NCBI RefSeq assembly: GCF_002743255.1
Contig: NZ_PDYY01000012.1
Span: 1 to 64,000, forward strand
Source of the DNA: Sporosarcina sp. P2
GTDB taxonomy: Bacteria; Bacillota; Bacilli; Bacillales_A; Planococcaceae
DNA: 64,000 bases
Direction: 5' to 3'
Shown piece by piece: positions 33,592 to 42,441 of this stretch. Below the pieces are notes generated by a model. It did not search any database and was not told where the DNA came from. It worked only from the letters and a program-made list of their open reading frames with translations. The translations under genes were made by a program, and so were the position numbers. The first letter of the stretch is position 1; every line of letters begins with the position of its first letter.

Positions 33592-35790
33592 TTACCCCCC
33601 TATGACATCAATCGTCACTTTAAATAAATCTCCATCGACCTCCACTTCCATCCGGCCGCCATGCAGCTCGACAATAGATTGTGCAATAGCCAATCCTAGA
33701 CCCGAACCTTCCGTTTGCCTAGACGTGTCCCCCCGCTTAAAGCGTTCGAATAATTCATCTGTCGTGTCACCAAGTTCATATTGTGCAACGTTTTTCAACA
33801 CGATACGCGCATTCGATCCCACTTGTTGAAGATTGACATACACCCTCGTACCTGGCAACGAGTACTTCCATACATTGATGAACAGATTATCAAGTACTCT
33901 CCACCACTTTTGTCCGTCTACCATCGCAAAGACGGGTTCTTCAGGTAAAGTAGTTCGAATATGCAAATCTTGCTCAATGAATTCTTCCGCATGCTCTGCC
34001 AATGCTTGTTGGATTAGCTGATTCAAATCCACACGTTGCTTCACCATTTCTAAATTACCGCTTGCCATTTTGGATACTTCGAATAAATCTTCTATAAGTG
34101 TTTTCAAGCGCTGTGACTTCTGATCTAGAATGCCAATGTATTTTGCACGTTCTTCTGCAGTTAACGTCTCATCTTTCAGTAAATCCGTATACGTTATAAT
34201 AGAAGTAAGCGGTGTCCGCAAATCATGGCTGACATTTGTAATTAACTCCGTTTTTAACCGCTCACTTTTCGCTTGTTCATTGATCGATACGCGAACACCT
34301 TCGCGGAGATTATTCAAATTTGCTGCATGTTTCGCAAGCTGTGATGTACCTTTGACCGGTATCGCCTGCGTCAGATGACCCGCCGCCATATCATTCGTTG
34401 CTGCCACTATACGATTCAAATAGGCTGCTTTTTTCACGAAAATGTATAATGCCGGCAGTGCGACAAACAGTACACAGAAAACGTAAATGATCAGAAGCGA
34501 TGGGTGCATAACTCCCCCAACCAAGCCTACGCCGGCGAGGAAAAAGATCATCAGTACCAACGAGAACTGTACACCCATCGTACGATTGTTGAATGTGTCT
34601 CTACTATCTTTCGCAAATTGCATCGTGAAGCTTTCTTGCCAATCTTTTATCAGCCGCCCAGGCTCGCGGTATAGCATAAATACATGAACAGCCTGAAACG
34701 CCAATAATGCGGTAAATAGTACGCCAATCAGCAAGAAACTGACCGCCGCATTACCAATGATACCCAAGTCTAGGTACATAAACTGATTAAAGATATTGAA
34801 TATAGTCGATTCGAAATAAAGAGCCAGAATAAATGCGGTCAGTAGCAAAAGAACTACTTTCACATCTATTTTCCAGCGTGAATACGTTGCGGCCAATCTT
34901 GAATGCCGCACCCATTCTTTCTGAAACTTCATCACTGTACACAATGCCACGAGCGCAAGCACACCGAGAACCCACAAGGCATACATCATATATTTTCCAC
35001 GGATGAATTGATCGTTTTCCTTAGCCAATTGCCCCGACACTGTAGCATCTAATGGAATAATCACTGTTCCTTTGAAATATTGCGCGGGATTACTAATTTC
35101 CAACGCATTGTCATCTGTGAACGTCGACCCTTGTTCCATTGAATAATCAGAGTAGCCATTGTCATACACAGCTGAGTTCGCTCTGAAATATCCTGTTGCT
35201 TCAATAAATTGTTGTTGGAAGAGTGACGTGACCTCGACATCTCCACGCGTAAATCGCTCACCCGTTTCAACATTCACGAGATCATAGGAAATGGGAATAT
35301 TCATTTCTCGATTATTTTCTGTCTCCCTAATTTGACTAGCTAAAGCTTTTACCTTTTCCGAACGGATTTTGTCTTCTACATAACTATCGCTATCAAAATT
35401 CTTTTGGATCTCTTCTAGTTTCGTATTTCGCTCTTTAACTAGAGCCAATAGCAACGTTTCATTTTTCTCGCTTTTCGCTTCCGCAATTCGTTCTGTATAT
35501 TGTTGCTGGATAGTATCAAGCTGTTCAGAAAGTGTACCGTATCGCTGTCGGTATTCTTCAATTTCATCCTGTGAAACCGTTAATTCCTTCTCCGCTTTTT
35601 TCAAGTCGATTGGATTGAGTACAGTAGCCGACAAATTATCGTATACTTGTTCCATTCTATAGGTAAAGTCTTCTTGATCGGTAAACGATTTGCCAACAAG
35701 CTGCGGTGCATAATGAATGATGGACGGCAATGCGATCAATACTAGTGTCACGAGTGCAGACCAGATAGCCAATTTTATACTATTGTTCAT
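33592..35790 (-). CDS. Large membrane sensor histidine kinase
   Basis: A 732-residue kinase. N-terminal helix (IWSALVTLVLIALPSII), a roughly 230-residue extracytoplasmic domain rich in Glu/Gln coiled coil (residues 60-170), further helices near 265, 310-340 and 410-440, a HAMP-like linker (NDMAAGHLTQAIPVKGTSQL), HisKA with His522 in NVSHDLRTPLTSII, and HATPase with DNLFINVWKYS and GSGLGLAIAQSIVELHGG. ATG 35790 lies 8 nt after GGAGG. Downstream of an OmpR-type regulator and a small membrane protein; ligand unknown. Confidence 0.9.
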   Translation of the reverse strand: MNNSIKLAIWSALVTLVLIALPSIIHYAPQLVGKSFTDQEDFTYRMEQVYDNLSATVLNPIDLKKAEKELTVSQDEIEEYRQRYGTLSEQLDTIQQQYTERIAEAKSEKNETLLLALVKERNTKLEEIQKNFDSDSYVEDKIRSEKVKALASQIRETENNREMNIPISYDLVNVETGERFTRGDVEVTSLFQQQFIEATGYFRANSAVYDNGYSDYSMEQGSTFTDDNALEISNPAQYFKGTVIIPLDATVSGQLAKENDQFIRGKYMMYALWVLGVLALVALCTVMKFQKEWVRHSRLAATYSRWKIDVKVVLLLLTAFILALYFESTIFNIFNQFMYLDLGIIGNAAVSFLLIGVLFTALLAFQAVHVFMLYREPGRLIKDWQESFTMQFAKDSRDTFNNRTMGVQFSLVLMIFFLAGVGLVGGVMHPSLLIIYVFCVLFVALPALYIFVKKAAYLNRIVAATNDMAAGHLTQAIPVKGTSQLAKHAANLNNLREGVRVSINEQAKSERLKTELITNVSHDLRTPLTSIITYTDLLKDETLTAEERAKYIGILDQKSQRLKTLIEDLFEVSKMASGNLEMVKQRVDLNQLIQQALAEHAEEFIEQDLHIRTTLPEEPVFAMVDGQKWWRVLDNLFINVWKYSLPGTRVYVNLQQVGSNARIVLKNVAQYELGDTTDELFERFKRGDTSRQTEGSGLGLAIAQSIVELHGGRMEVEVDGDLFKVTIDVIGG

Positions 35791-35969
35791 CACACGGTTC
35801 CTCCTCTAATAATTCGGCCAAAGTAATTGGCTGCCAGGTTTAATCGTTCCCATCCGTCGAGGAAAAGATCAACCGTAAATGAGGCGCAGTACATTAGGCT
35901 TCCTAGAGCTAGCGTAATCGCAATGAGTGACCCAACCAAGCCATTTCTATTTTTCGATCTTATAGCCAA
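35790..35969 (-). CDS. Small membrane protein between regulator and kinase, 59 aa
   Basis: A 59-codon frame starting with TTG 35969, inside the last codons of the response regulator, and ending TGA at 35790-35792, whose A is the first base of the kinase ATG. AAGGTGG is 9 nt before the TTG. Sequence: MAIRSKNRN, a hydrophobic helix LVGSLIAITLALGSLMYCAS, then an amphipathic tail ending GRIIRGGTV. The 23-bp overlap with the regulator and 1-bp overlap with the kinase suggest coupled translation. No family recognised; a kinase-associated membrane peptide is an inference. Confidence 0.55.
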   Translation of the reverse strand: MAIRSKNRNGLVGSLIAITLALGSLMYCASFTVDLFLDGWERLNLAANYFGRIIRGGTV

Positions 35970-36636
35970 CGCCCCACACCACCTTCACATACCGCGGATT
36001 TTTAGGATCCGCTTCGATTTTCTCCCGAATCTTTCGGATATGCACCGCTACGATATTTTCTGCATTATACGCTTGCTCATTCCACACACGTTCATATATT
36101 TCATTAATTGAAAATACGCGTCCTGGGTGTTTCATCAGTAGTTCCGTAATTTTGAATTCAATCGGAGTCAGCCGAACGTGTGTCCCGTCCACCGTCAGCT
36201 CCTTCTCCTCTTCGTTCAGGACCAGTCCGTTTACTTCAATGACTTTTTGTCCTTCATACGTCCCTAACTGTACATACCGGCGAAGTTGCGATTTCACACG
36301 AGCCATCAATTCAAGCGGATGGAATGGCTTTGTGACATAATCATCTGCACCTACTGATAACCCGTGGATTTTATCCGAGTCTTCCACTTTCGCACTCAAC
36401 ATAATAATCGGGATATTCTGTGCTTCTCGTATCTTGAACGTTGCTGTGATCCCATCCATATTCGGCATCATAATATCTAAAATCAATAAATGGATTTCAT
36501 TCAATGAAAGCAACTCTAACGCTTCTTGCCCATCTTTCGCTTTCAGTACACGATATCCTTCATTTTTCAAATAAATCTCAATTCCCTCACGAATTTCTTT
36601 ATCGTCATCTGCTACAAGCACTGTAAACTCTGCCAT
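35947..36636 (-). CDS. OmpR-family response regulator
   Basis: A 229-residue regulator. Receiver domain: DDDK acidic cluster, phospho-acceptor Asp54 in LILDIMMPNMDG, LSAK, and KPFHPLEL; C-terminal winged helix with LTPIEFKITELLMKHPGRVFS, VAVHIRKIREKIE and VKVVWGVGYKIEK. ATG 36636 is preceded by GGGGTGA; upstream GTG/ATG codons overlap that site. First gene of the regulator-small protein-kinase operon, partner of the 732-residue kinase. Confidence 0.93.
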   Translation of the reverse strand: MAEFTVLVADDDKEIREGIEIYLKNEGYRVLKAKDGQEALELLSLNEIHLLILDIMMPNMDGITATFKIREAQNIPIIMLSAKVEDSDKIHGLSVGADDYVTKPFHPLELMARVKSQLRRYVQLGTYEGQKVIEVNGLVLNEEEKELTVDGTHVRLTPIEFKITELLMKHPGRVFSINEIYERVWNEQAYNAENIVAVHIRKIREKIEADPKNPRYVKVVWGVGYKIEK

Positions 36637-36766
36637 GTACATCACCCCGTCTCACTAATACCTTCATTCTACCACCCCACTCTTAACAAAGACTGAGGAT
36701 AAATATGAAGAAAATCTTAAGATCGTTTCGAATGAATTCTTTTGCGTTTATTTAAATCGCTTCAAC

Positions 36767-36792
36767 CGCTCTATACAACGTCACAACCGCTC
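36767..36792 (-). repeat. Two-unit remnant of the 21-bp-phased repeat
   Basis: CGCTC (GAGCG on the minus strand) at 36767-36771 and 36788-36792 are exactly 21 bp apart, in the gap between the regulator and a small gene. Too short to be certain, but it fits the larger arrays. Confidence 0.5.
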
Positions 36793-36850
36793 CTAGCAGA
36801 TGTATAATCTCCAATAAGAATGCCACACTTCTATAATGGAGGTGACGAAC

Positions 36851-37033
36851 ATGTCTAACAAAAAGAACAATAAGAAGAAAAATGAGAACATGCGCGAGGA
36901 ATATGGTTTTGGATATGATTTGAGTCCTGACGATTTTGATGTCATTGGACAGAACGATGCGGCTAAGAATAAAAATGCGAACTCGAAGAAGAACAAGCAG
37001 ACGGAAGGTAATCAACCGTTTAATCCTTCATGA
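36851..37033 (+). CDS. Small hydrophilic protein, 60 aa
   Basis: A Lys/Asn-rich 60-residue protein: SNKKNNKKKNENMREEYGFG followed by DLSPDDFDVIGQNDAAKN and a polar tail. GGAGGTGA lies 6 nt before the ATG, and a strong terminator follows. Its composition resembles small spore-associated or nucleic-acid-interacting proteins, but I do not recognise a family. Confidence 0.75.
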   Translation: MSNKKNNKKKNENMREEYGFGYDLSPDDFDVIGQNDAAKNKNANSKKNKQTEGNQPFNPS

Positions 37034-37089
37034 TTTTTAAAGGAGAAAGCATCGTGATCGAATATAATCATTCGCTTTTCATTCATCAC

Positions 37090-37123
37090 AAAAAAGAGCA
37101 GCCAATTCTGGCTGCTCTTTTTT
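37090..37123 (+). terminator. Terminator of the 60-aa protein gene
   Basis: AAAAGAGCAGCC and GGCTGCTCTTTT stem, then TTTTTT. The stem also has an A-run on the left, so it could work in both directions. Confidence 0.95.
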
Positions 37124-37179
37124 GTAGTATGTACATCAGTTAACGTGGCTACTCATACAGCAACCCGTAGTGTAAAGAG

Positions 37180-37209
37180 CCGATGAAAAGAATCTCTCAT
37201 CGGTCTTTT
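37180..37209 (+). terminator. Second hairpin with T-run
   Basis: CCGATGA and TCATCGG enclose 10 nt and are followed by TCTTTTT. No gene lies directly upstream, so it may be a back-up terminator or serve the minus-strand small gene at 37257. Confidence 0.5.
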
Positions 37210-37256
37210 TGTGAATAATATCTAGTACAACGCCCGCTATATACGCGTGCGTCTAC

Positions 37257-37433
37257 TTACAGCTCCTGATAATCCCGCTGATAGACTCCGCCGTCTTTAA
37301 CTTCTGCATGATAAAGTGCTTTCAATGCAAAGCTTTTCTCTAGCTCATGCTCTTTCATAATCGCTTTCAATTTTCTGTTTAGCTCTGGGCTACGCTTTAC
37401 GAGCTGAAGCATCTTAGGCTGTGAATATTGCAT
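37257..37433 (-). CDS. Small cytosolic protein, 58 aa
   Basis: A 58-residue helical protein, QYSQPKMLQLVKRSPELNRK then LKAIMKEHELEKSFALKALY and ending KDGGVYQRDYQEL. AGGAGG lies 8 nt before the ATG, a strong ribosome site. No membrane helix, no signal peptide, no recognised family. Monocistronic. Confidence 0.7.
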   Translation of the reverse strand: MQYSQPKMLQLVKRSPELNRKLKAIMKEHELEKSFALKALYHAEVKDGGVYQRDYQEL

Positions 37434-37690
37434 GAAAATTTCCTCCTCATTACCTTTGTTTCAATAGTATAACATGGCCACTGTTCCTGTTGTGTGAAAG
37501 GAGATTGTTTGTTAAGGTAGAAATCACCCATGCGTTTCATGTATACTGTCACAAGCGCAAGGCGACTTTTTTGAGCAAGCACATGAATGGTACTACGGAA
37601 ACAACTTACATATGCGACGAGAAGCAAATTTTTTCGTCAATTTTATTTGTATTTGTGATGCATTTGGCAATAGACTGTCGTTTATTTAAC

Positions 37691-37716
37691 GTTTATCTGG
37701 GCGGTTAAACGGGTAC
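37691..37716 (+). promoter_or_regulatory. Sigma-B-type promoter of the BCCT transporter
   Basis: GTTTAT (37691-37696), 14 bp, GGGTAC (37711-37716), against the sigma-B consensus GTTTAA-N12-15-GGGTAT. It is 88 bp upstream of the transporter start. Osmoprotectant transporters are known members of the sigma-B regulon. The remaining gap 37434-37690 shows no gene. Confidence 0.65.
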
Positions 37717-37803
37717 TATCAACTGTATATATGCAATTTTATTTTACTGTTTCGGTTATGTACTATGCTCTTTTCTCAGACTACATTCTAAATAGGAGGA
37801 CCT

Positions 37804-39291
37804 ATGAAAAAAATATCTACAACATTTTACATTACATTAGCGGCTGTCATATTGGCTGTGGGATACGGCGTCATTGCCCCCAAGCACTTTGAAGAAATCA
37901 CGTCCACTATCCAAGTCTATATTTCGGATTCATTCGGCTGGTATTACTTACTAACCGTCTCCATGTTATTCTTCATTTCGGTATACTTGATATTCAGTCC
38001 GACCGGTAAAATCCGATTAGGAAAAGATAATGACAGACCGCAGTTTTCCATGTTTTCCTGGCTGGCGATGCTATTTTCCGCTGGTATGGGAATTGGACTC
38101 GTGTTCTACGGTGCGGCCGAACCTCTTTCGCATTACGCAGTAAGTCCTGCAACAGAGGCTCCTGAAACAAAAGCTGCTTATAAAGAAGCAATGCAGTCGA
38201 CCTTCTTCCACTGGGGTTTCCATGCTTGGTCTGTATATGGCATGACCGCTTTAGTATTGGCATATTTCCAGTTCCGCAAAAGACAACCCGGATTAATCTC
38301 CGTTACACTTCGTCCAATTTTTGGTGATCGCGTAGACGGAAAGCTCGGGACAGTCATTGACGTCTTCGCTATTTTTGCCACTGTTTTCGGTGTGGCGACA
38401 TCACTTGGATTTGGAGCTGTCCAAATCAACGCCGGACTCAACTACTTATTTGGTATATCAATCGGCTTCTGGTCCCAGTTCTTTATCATTGCAGTGGTAA
38501 CGGTTTTATTCCTTGCATCCGCATGGAGTGGACTTGGTAAAGGGATTAAAATTTTATCTAATGCCAATATGGTTTTGGCATTGGCATTGTTAGTTTTCAT
38601 TATTGCGCTCGGACCCACATTATTGATTTTCAACATGTTCACTGATTCCATCGGTGGCTATTTGGAGAATCTCATTCGTATGAGTTTCCGAACCGCACCA
38701 CTTACCCCGGAAAATCGTGCTTGGCTCAATGGGTGGACTCTATTCTACTGGTCTTGGTGGATAGCTTGGGCACCATTTGTCGGGATGTTCATTGCCCGCG
38801 TATCAAAAGGTAGAACGATTCGCGAGTTTATGATTGGCGTACTAGTTGTTCCTACTGTGCTCAGTATGATCTGGTTCACAGCATTTGGGACGACAGCAAT
38901 CGAAACGCAAAAAGCTGGCATCATCGACTTGGCTGCGAGTGCAACTGAATTGACGATCTTTGAAATGTTCAGCGAGTTACCTTTATCATTCATCATATCG
39001 ATCATTGCAATCTTATTGATTACATCGTTCTTTATCACATCAGCAGATTCGGCTACATTTGTACTCGGCATGCAGTCGTCATACGGTTCATTGACTCCAC
39101 CGAATAATTTGAAAGTGATATGGGGTGTCATTCAATCTGCCATCGCCATTATTCTATTATATGTTGGAGGATTGGATGCACTGCAAAACGTCATCATTAT
39201 TGCCGCTTTGCCATTCTCAATCATACTCATTATGATGGTCGTTTCGCTGTTCAAATCACTTAAAGACGAGAAAAATCGAATACAACGATAG
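37804..39291 (+). CDS. BCCT glycine betaine/choline transporter
   Basis: A 495-residue, 12-helix betaine-choline-carnitine transporter (OpuD/BetL type) that takes up osmoprotectants with Na+ or H+. Family signature parts: AMLFSAGMGIGLVFYGAAEPLSHY, TFFHWGFHAWSVYGM, and the Trp-rich box YWSWWIAWAPFVGMFIARVSKGRTIREF. AGGAGG precedes the ATG. Its C-terminal tail is short (ends KSLKDEKNRIQR), suggesting OpuD-type rather than strongly osmo-gated BetP. A sigma-B-type promoter lies upstream. Confidence 0.93.
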   Translation: MKKISTTFYITLAAVILAVGYGVIAPKHFEEITSTIQVYISDSFGWYYLLTVSMLFFISVYLIFSPTGKIRLGKDNDRPQFSMFSWLAMLFSAGMGIGLVFYGAAEPLSHYAVSPATEAPETKAAYKEAMQSTFFHWGFHAWSVYGMTALVLAYFQFRKRQPGLISVTLRPIFGDRVDGKLGTVIDVFAIFATVFGVATSLGFGAVQINAGLNYLFGISIGFWSQFFIIAVVTVLFLASAWSGLGKGIKILSNANMVLALALLVFIIALGPTLLIFNMFTDSIGGYLENLIRMSFRTAPLTPENRAWLNGWTLFYWSWWIAWAPFVGMFIARVSKGRTIREFMIGVLVVPTVLSMIWFTAFGTTAIETQKAGIIDLAASATELTIFEMFSELPLSFIISIIAILLITSFFITSADSATFVLGMQSSYGSLTPPNNLKVIWGVIQSAIAIILLYVGGLDALQNVIIIAALPFSIILIMMVVSLFKSLKDEKNRIQR

Positions 39292-39297
39292 TAAAGA

Positions 39298-39335
39298 AAA
39301 GAACACCGTCGCAAATGCGACGGTGTTCTTTATAT
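39298..39335. terminator. Bidirectional terminator between BCCT and metY
   Basis: AAGAACACCGTCGC and GCGACGGTGTTCTT form a 14-bp stem with T-runs on both strands, between convergent genes. Confidence 0.93.
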
Positions 39336-39338
39336 ATA

Positions 39339-40619
39339 TTAGTTTACCACTTTTTCGATGGCTTGTTTCAAATCTGCAATAATATCCTCTGCAGACTCCA
39401 ACCCTACAGATAAGCGGATTAGTTCTTCGCTAACGCCAGAGTCTTTCAAATCTTCCACAGACAACTGCTGATGAGTTGTGGATGCCGGATGAATGATTAA
39501 TGACTTTGCATCCCCCACATTCGCAACGTGAGACCAAATTTCTACATTGTCGATTACTTGTCTTCCTGCATCGCGTCCACCTTTGATACCGAATACGATA
39601 ATTGAACCATAGCCGTTTTTCAAATATTTATTTGCTAGTTCCGCTGTTGGATGATCTTCTAGGCCAGTATAGGTCACCCATTCTACTGCTGGGTGTTCTT
39701 GCAAGAATGCCGCGACTTTTTGTGCATTTTCATTGTGGCGTGGTACGCGTAAATGAAGGGTTTCCAAACCTTGTAACAAGTTGAATGCACTATCCGGTGA
39801 TAGACAAGGGCCGAAGTCTCTCAACAATTGTACGCGCAGTTTCGTTGCAAAAGCTGCAGCGGCTGTATCGATTCCGTAACGTAAGCCATGATAGGATTCG
39901 TCCGGCTCTGTAAAGCCTGGGAATCTCCCTTGCGTCCAATCGAATCTCCCTGCATCCACGGCTACACCACCGATGGTCGTACCGTGTCCGCCAATCCATT
40001 TCGTCGCTGAGTGGATCACTACATCTGCACCGTACTCGATAGGATTTGATCCATAAGGAGACGGGAATGTATTATCTATTAGCAATGGAATTCCATTGTC
40101 ATGTGCGATGTTCGCAACAGCTTCCACGTCAAGAACTTGCAAACTCGGGTTACCGATTGTTTCTGCAAACAATGCTTTCGTTTTATCCGTAATAGCTGCT
40201 TCAAAGTTCTTTGGATTGGACGCGTCAACAAACTTCACGTTGATGCCATAGCGTGGTAATGTCACGGCGAATAAGTTATATGTGCCACCGTAGAGATTGC
40301 TGGCTGCAACGATTTCATCGCCCGCTTCAGCGATGTTCATAATAGAAAAAGCAATCGCCGCCATTCCAGAAGACAATGCCACTGCAGCTGTTCCACCTTC
40401 TAACTGCGCGACACGCTCTTCAAAGACAGCTACTGTCGGGTTCGTAATTCTTGTATAAATATTGCCGGCTTCTTTCAAGGCAAATAAGTTTTGTGCGTGC
40501 TCCGTGTCTCTGAATACATAAGAAGTCGTACGATGAATCGGTAAGGCACGTGAGCCTGTTTCTGGATCCGGCTTTTGCCCTCCGTGTAATAATATCGTTT
40601 CTGGCTGTAAATTCGTCAT
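39339..40619 (-). CDS. metY: O-acetylhomoserine sulfhydrylase (homocysteine synthase)
   Basis: A 426-residue PLP enzyme of the Cys/Met family; makes homocysteine from O-acetyl-L-homoserine and sulfide. Motifs: LHGGQKPDPETGSRALPIHRTTSYVF, YTRITNPTV, LSSGMAAIAFSI, the PLP-Lys segment SATKWIGGHGT, and SLGGDxxT-like loop replaced by LIIHPASTTH. The long central insertion after FDWT is typical of MetY rather than MetB/MetC. ATG 40619 lies 7 nt after AAGGGG. A SAM riboswitch precedes it. Confidence 0.92.
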   Translation of the reverse strand: MTNLQPETILLHGGQKPDPETGSRALPIHRTTSYVFRDTEHAQNLFALKEAGNIYTRITNPTVAVFEERVAQLEGGTAAVALSSGMAAIAFSIMNIAEAGDEIVAASNLYGGTYNLFAVTLPRYGINVKFVDASNPKNFEAAITDKTKALFAETIGNPSLQVLDVEAVANIAHDNGIPLLIDNTFPSPYGSNPIEYGADVVIHSATKWIGGHGTTIGGVAVDAGRFDWTQGRFPGFTEPDESYHGLRYGIDTAAAAFATKLRVQLLRDFGPCLSPDSAFNLLQGLETLHLRVPRHNENAQKVAAFLQEHPAVEWVTYTGLEDHPTAELANKYLKNGYGSIIVFGIKGGRDAGRQVIDNVEIWSHVANVGDAKSLIIHPASTTHQQLSVEDLKDSGVSEELIRLSVGLESAEDIIADLKQAIEKVVN

Positions 40620-40724
40620 AACCATTCCCCTTTTTTATGTATTGATGGAACACCGAAACTCCTCGGACAACTTCCTCCTAGAACTAGACAAGAAAAGCAT
40701 AAGAGGACGGTTCGCTAAGTACAG

Positions 40725-40756
40725 AAAAAGCCATCTTCCATAATAAGAAGAGGGCT
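40725..40756 (-). terminator. SAM-riboswitch attenuator terminator
   Basis: Minus strand AGCCCTCTTC...GGAAGATGGCT then TTTTT, between the aptamer and metY. Confidence 0.88.
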
Positions 40757-40773
40757 CTGCTTTCGCTCATTCC

Positions 40774-40878
40774 TCCCTTATCTTCCAAACTATTGAAAGT
40801 TTGTAGGAAGTAGCACCTTTGCTTTCGCCGGTTGCCGGGCATCACAGGGCCTAATCCCTCCGCCTCTCTTGATAAGAG
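40774..40878 (-). promoter_or_regulatory. SAM-I riboswitch (S box)
   Basis: On the minus strand: CTCTTATCAAGAGAGGCGGAG, GGGATTAGGCCCTGTGATGC, CCGGCAACCGG, AAGGTGCTACTTCC, and closing GAAGATAAGGGAGG. The P1 stem (CTTATC/GATAAG) and the kink-turn/GGCAACC core are recognisable. It should lower metY transcription when SAM is high. Confidence 0.96.
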
Positions 40879-41005
40879 TATGTCTATTCGTTTTCCATCG
40901 TTGAAAAATAGTATACGGCTATTCCTAGTCTATTGCAAGGTAATTTAATTGAATGTTTTGAAGTCAATATTAATTTTAATACCTTGCAATGAAAGTAATA
41001 AACGT

Positions 41006-41172
41006 GAAAGCACCGTTGATCGACGTTCCAGGCGGACGCTTTCCCGAGGGCGTGGCTTGAACTTCCTCGTGCGCTTCGCTTCTGCGGGATCTCAAGACGC
41101 ACGCTGATCCTGCGGGAAGAGCCGTAACGAAGAACGGCTTTTGCACTCGCCGCCTTCCACTTACGATCAACT
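41006..41172. repeat. Dispersed GC-rich palindromic repeat D
   Basis: Same strand and block order as the repeat at 2519: ggacgctttcccgagggc, tggcttgaacttcctcg, gggatctcaagacgc, gctgatcctgcggga. It has an extra 32-bp insert forming a small hairpin (agccg...cggct). Lies between metY's riboswitch and the sulfur operon; the surrounding 40880-41280 has no gene. Confidence 0.8.
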
Positions 41173-41281
41173 AGTTTACGTCCTTGATTATTTTGACTTA
41201 TAATGACTTACACATTTACTAAACGGGAGCTACCTGCAAGAGGCGAAGTGCGTTTAATGATGTTCCACTTATGACTTCACC

Positions 41282-41323
41282 AAAAAAACCGCCAGCACAA
41301 GTTCATTGAACGATGTGCTGGCG
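41282..41323 (-). terminator. Terminator of the sulfur-detoxification operon
   Basis: Minus strand CGCCAGCACA...TGTGCTGGCG (10 bp) followed by TTTTTTTG. Confidence 0.93.
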
Positions 41324-41334
41324 ATTTTGATTGG

Positions 41335-42111
41335 TTAGAATATGTCCCACCATATTTTCACAGCGGAAGCCATGATGAGTACGGCTAGAATGCTTTGTAG
41401 TACTTTGGTGTTTACTTTCCGGCTCACTTTTACACCGATCGGAGCGGCAATGATGCTAGCGATAATCAGAACAACAGCTGGTCCATAGGGTACTTGGCCT
41501 GTTAAGAGCTTGCCTGATGCCGAGCCCACCGATGACAACAGCGTAATTGCTAGGGAAGTAGCAATCGTGACGCGTGTGGGGATTTTTAGTATCACGAGCA
41601 TAATCGGTACCACGATAAATGCGCCGCCAGCTCCGACGATTCCAGCCGCCAAGCCGACGATAAAGGCTGCACTTGAAGCAATGAAGCGATTGAATGTAAT
41701 CTCATCGATCGGCTGATTGTCGAGTCCTTTTTTTGGTATAAACATCATAATAGCCGCCATGACGGCTAGAATACCGTAGATTACGTTGACGGTAGCTTCT
41801 GAAAGCATACTAGACCCAGCACCGCCAAGTACACTGCCGACTAATACACTGATTCCCATATAAAGAACGAGTGGCTTCAAGATCAGATTACTCTTTCTAT
41901 ACGCTATAACGCCTGAAAGTGATGCAAAGAAAACTTCCATTGCAGTAATTCCGGCTACTTCATGTGGTGTAAATGCAGCAAAACCAAGTAATGCAGGAAT
42001 AAATAGCAACATTGGATATTTGACAATTGCGCCACCGATTCCAATCATACCGGAAAGGAATGAGCCGACGAATCCAATGAGGAAGATTGTGATAATAAAT
42101 GGAATTGTCAT
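41335..42111 (-). CDS. TauE/SafE-family sulfur-oxyanion exporter
   Basis: A 258-residue, about eight-helix TauE/SafE (DUF81) permease. Duplicated motifs [24 protein letters not shown] and [20 protein letters not shown] are visible. It is the last gene after tusA and the persulfide genes, so sulfite or thiosulfate export is the likely role, as for the TauE of staphylococcal cst operons. 57 nt after tusA. Confidence 0.85.
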   Translation of the reverse strand: MTIPFIITIFLIGFVGSFLSGMIGIGGAIVKYPMLLFIPALLGFAAFTPHEVAGITAMEVFFASLSGVIAYRKSNLILKPLVLYMGISVLVGSVLGGAGSSMLSEATVNVIYGILAVMAAIMMFIPKKGLDNQPIDEITFNRFIASSAAFIVGLAAGIVGAGGAFIVVPIMLVILKIPTRVTIATSLAITLLSSVGSASGKLLTGQVPYGPAVVLIIASIIAAPIGVKVSRKVNTKVLQSILAVLIMASAVKIWWDIF

Positions 42112-42168
42112 GATGTCCTCCCTTCTTCCCGACTTAAGAGGGAGACAGCCATTCCCTCTATCCTTAGT

Positions 42169-42396
42169 TTAACCTTTTTGGATCCAGAATTTAAAGACAT
42201 CAGACTCTTGTTGCTGCTCTTTTATTTCATGATTGCCAGAAGCAGCCCATGCTGTCAGGTCGGATACTGATCCTTTATCTGTCGTATGAATCTCAAGAAC
42301 TTCTCCTGTTTGCATATCCTTCATTGCTTTCTTTGCCCGTACGATTGGCATTGGACATGCCAGGCCTTTTGCATCTAAAAATGTTGTTGTATTCAT
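42169..42396 (-). CDS. TusA-family sulfur carrier
   Basis: A 75-residue TusA/SirA-fold protein. Active Cys14 in the motif [20 protein letters not shown]. TusA proteins carry persulfide sulfur between rhodaneses and acceptors. Ribosome site GGAG precedes the ATG. The second copy of the same domain is fused to a rhodanese at 43560. Shares the operon with the exporter downstream. Confidence 0.9.
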   Translation of the reverse strand: MNTTTFLDAKGLACPMPIVRAKKAMKDMQTGEVLEIHTTDKGSVSDLTAWAASGNHEIKEQQQESDVFKFWIQKG

Positions 42397-42441
42397 ATAT
42401 ATCTTCTCCTTTAGTTTTTTTATATAAATTAAAATACCTAT

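Noticed and set aside
37490-37708. 72-residue plus-strand frame upstream of the BCCT gene
   Set aside because: Weak start context, unusual composition, and the region holds the promoter of the transporter; no support as a gene.
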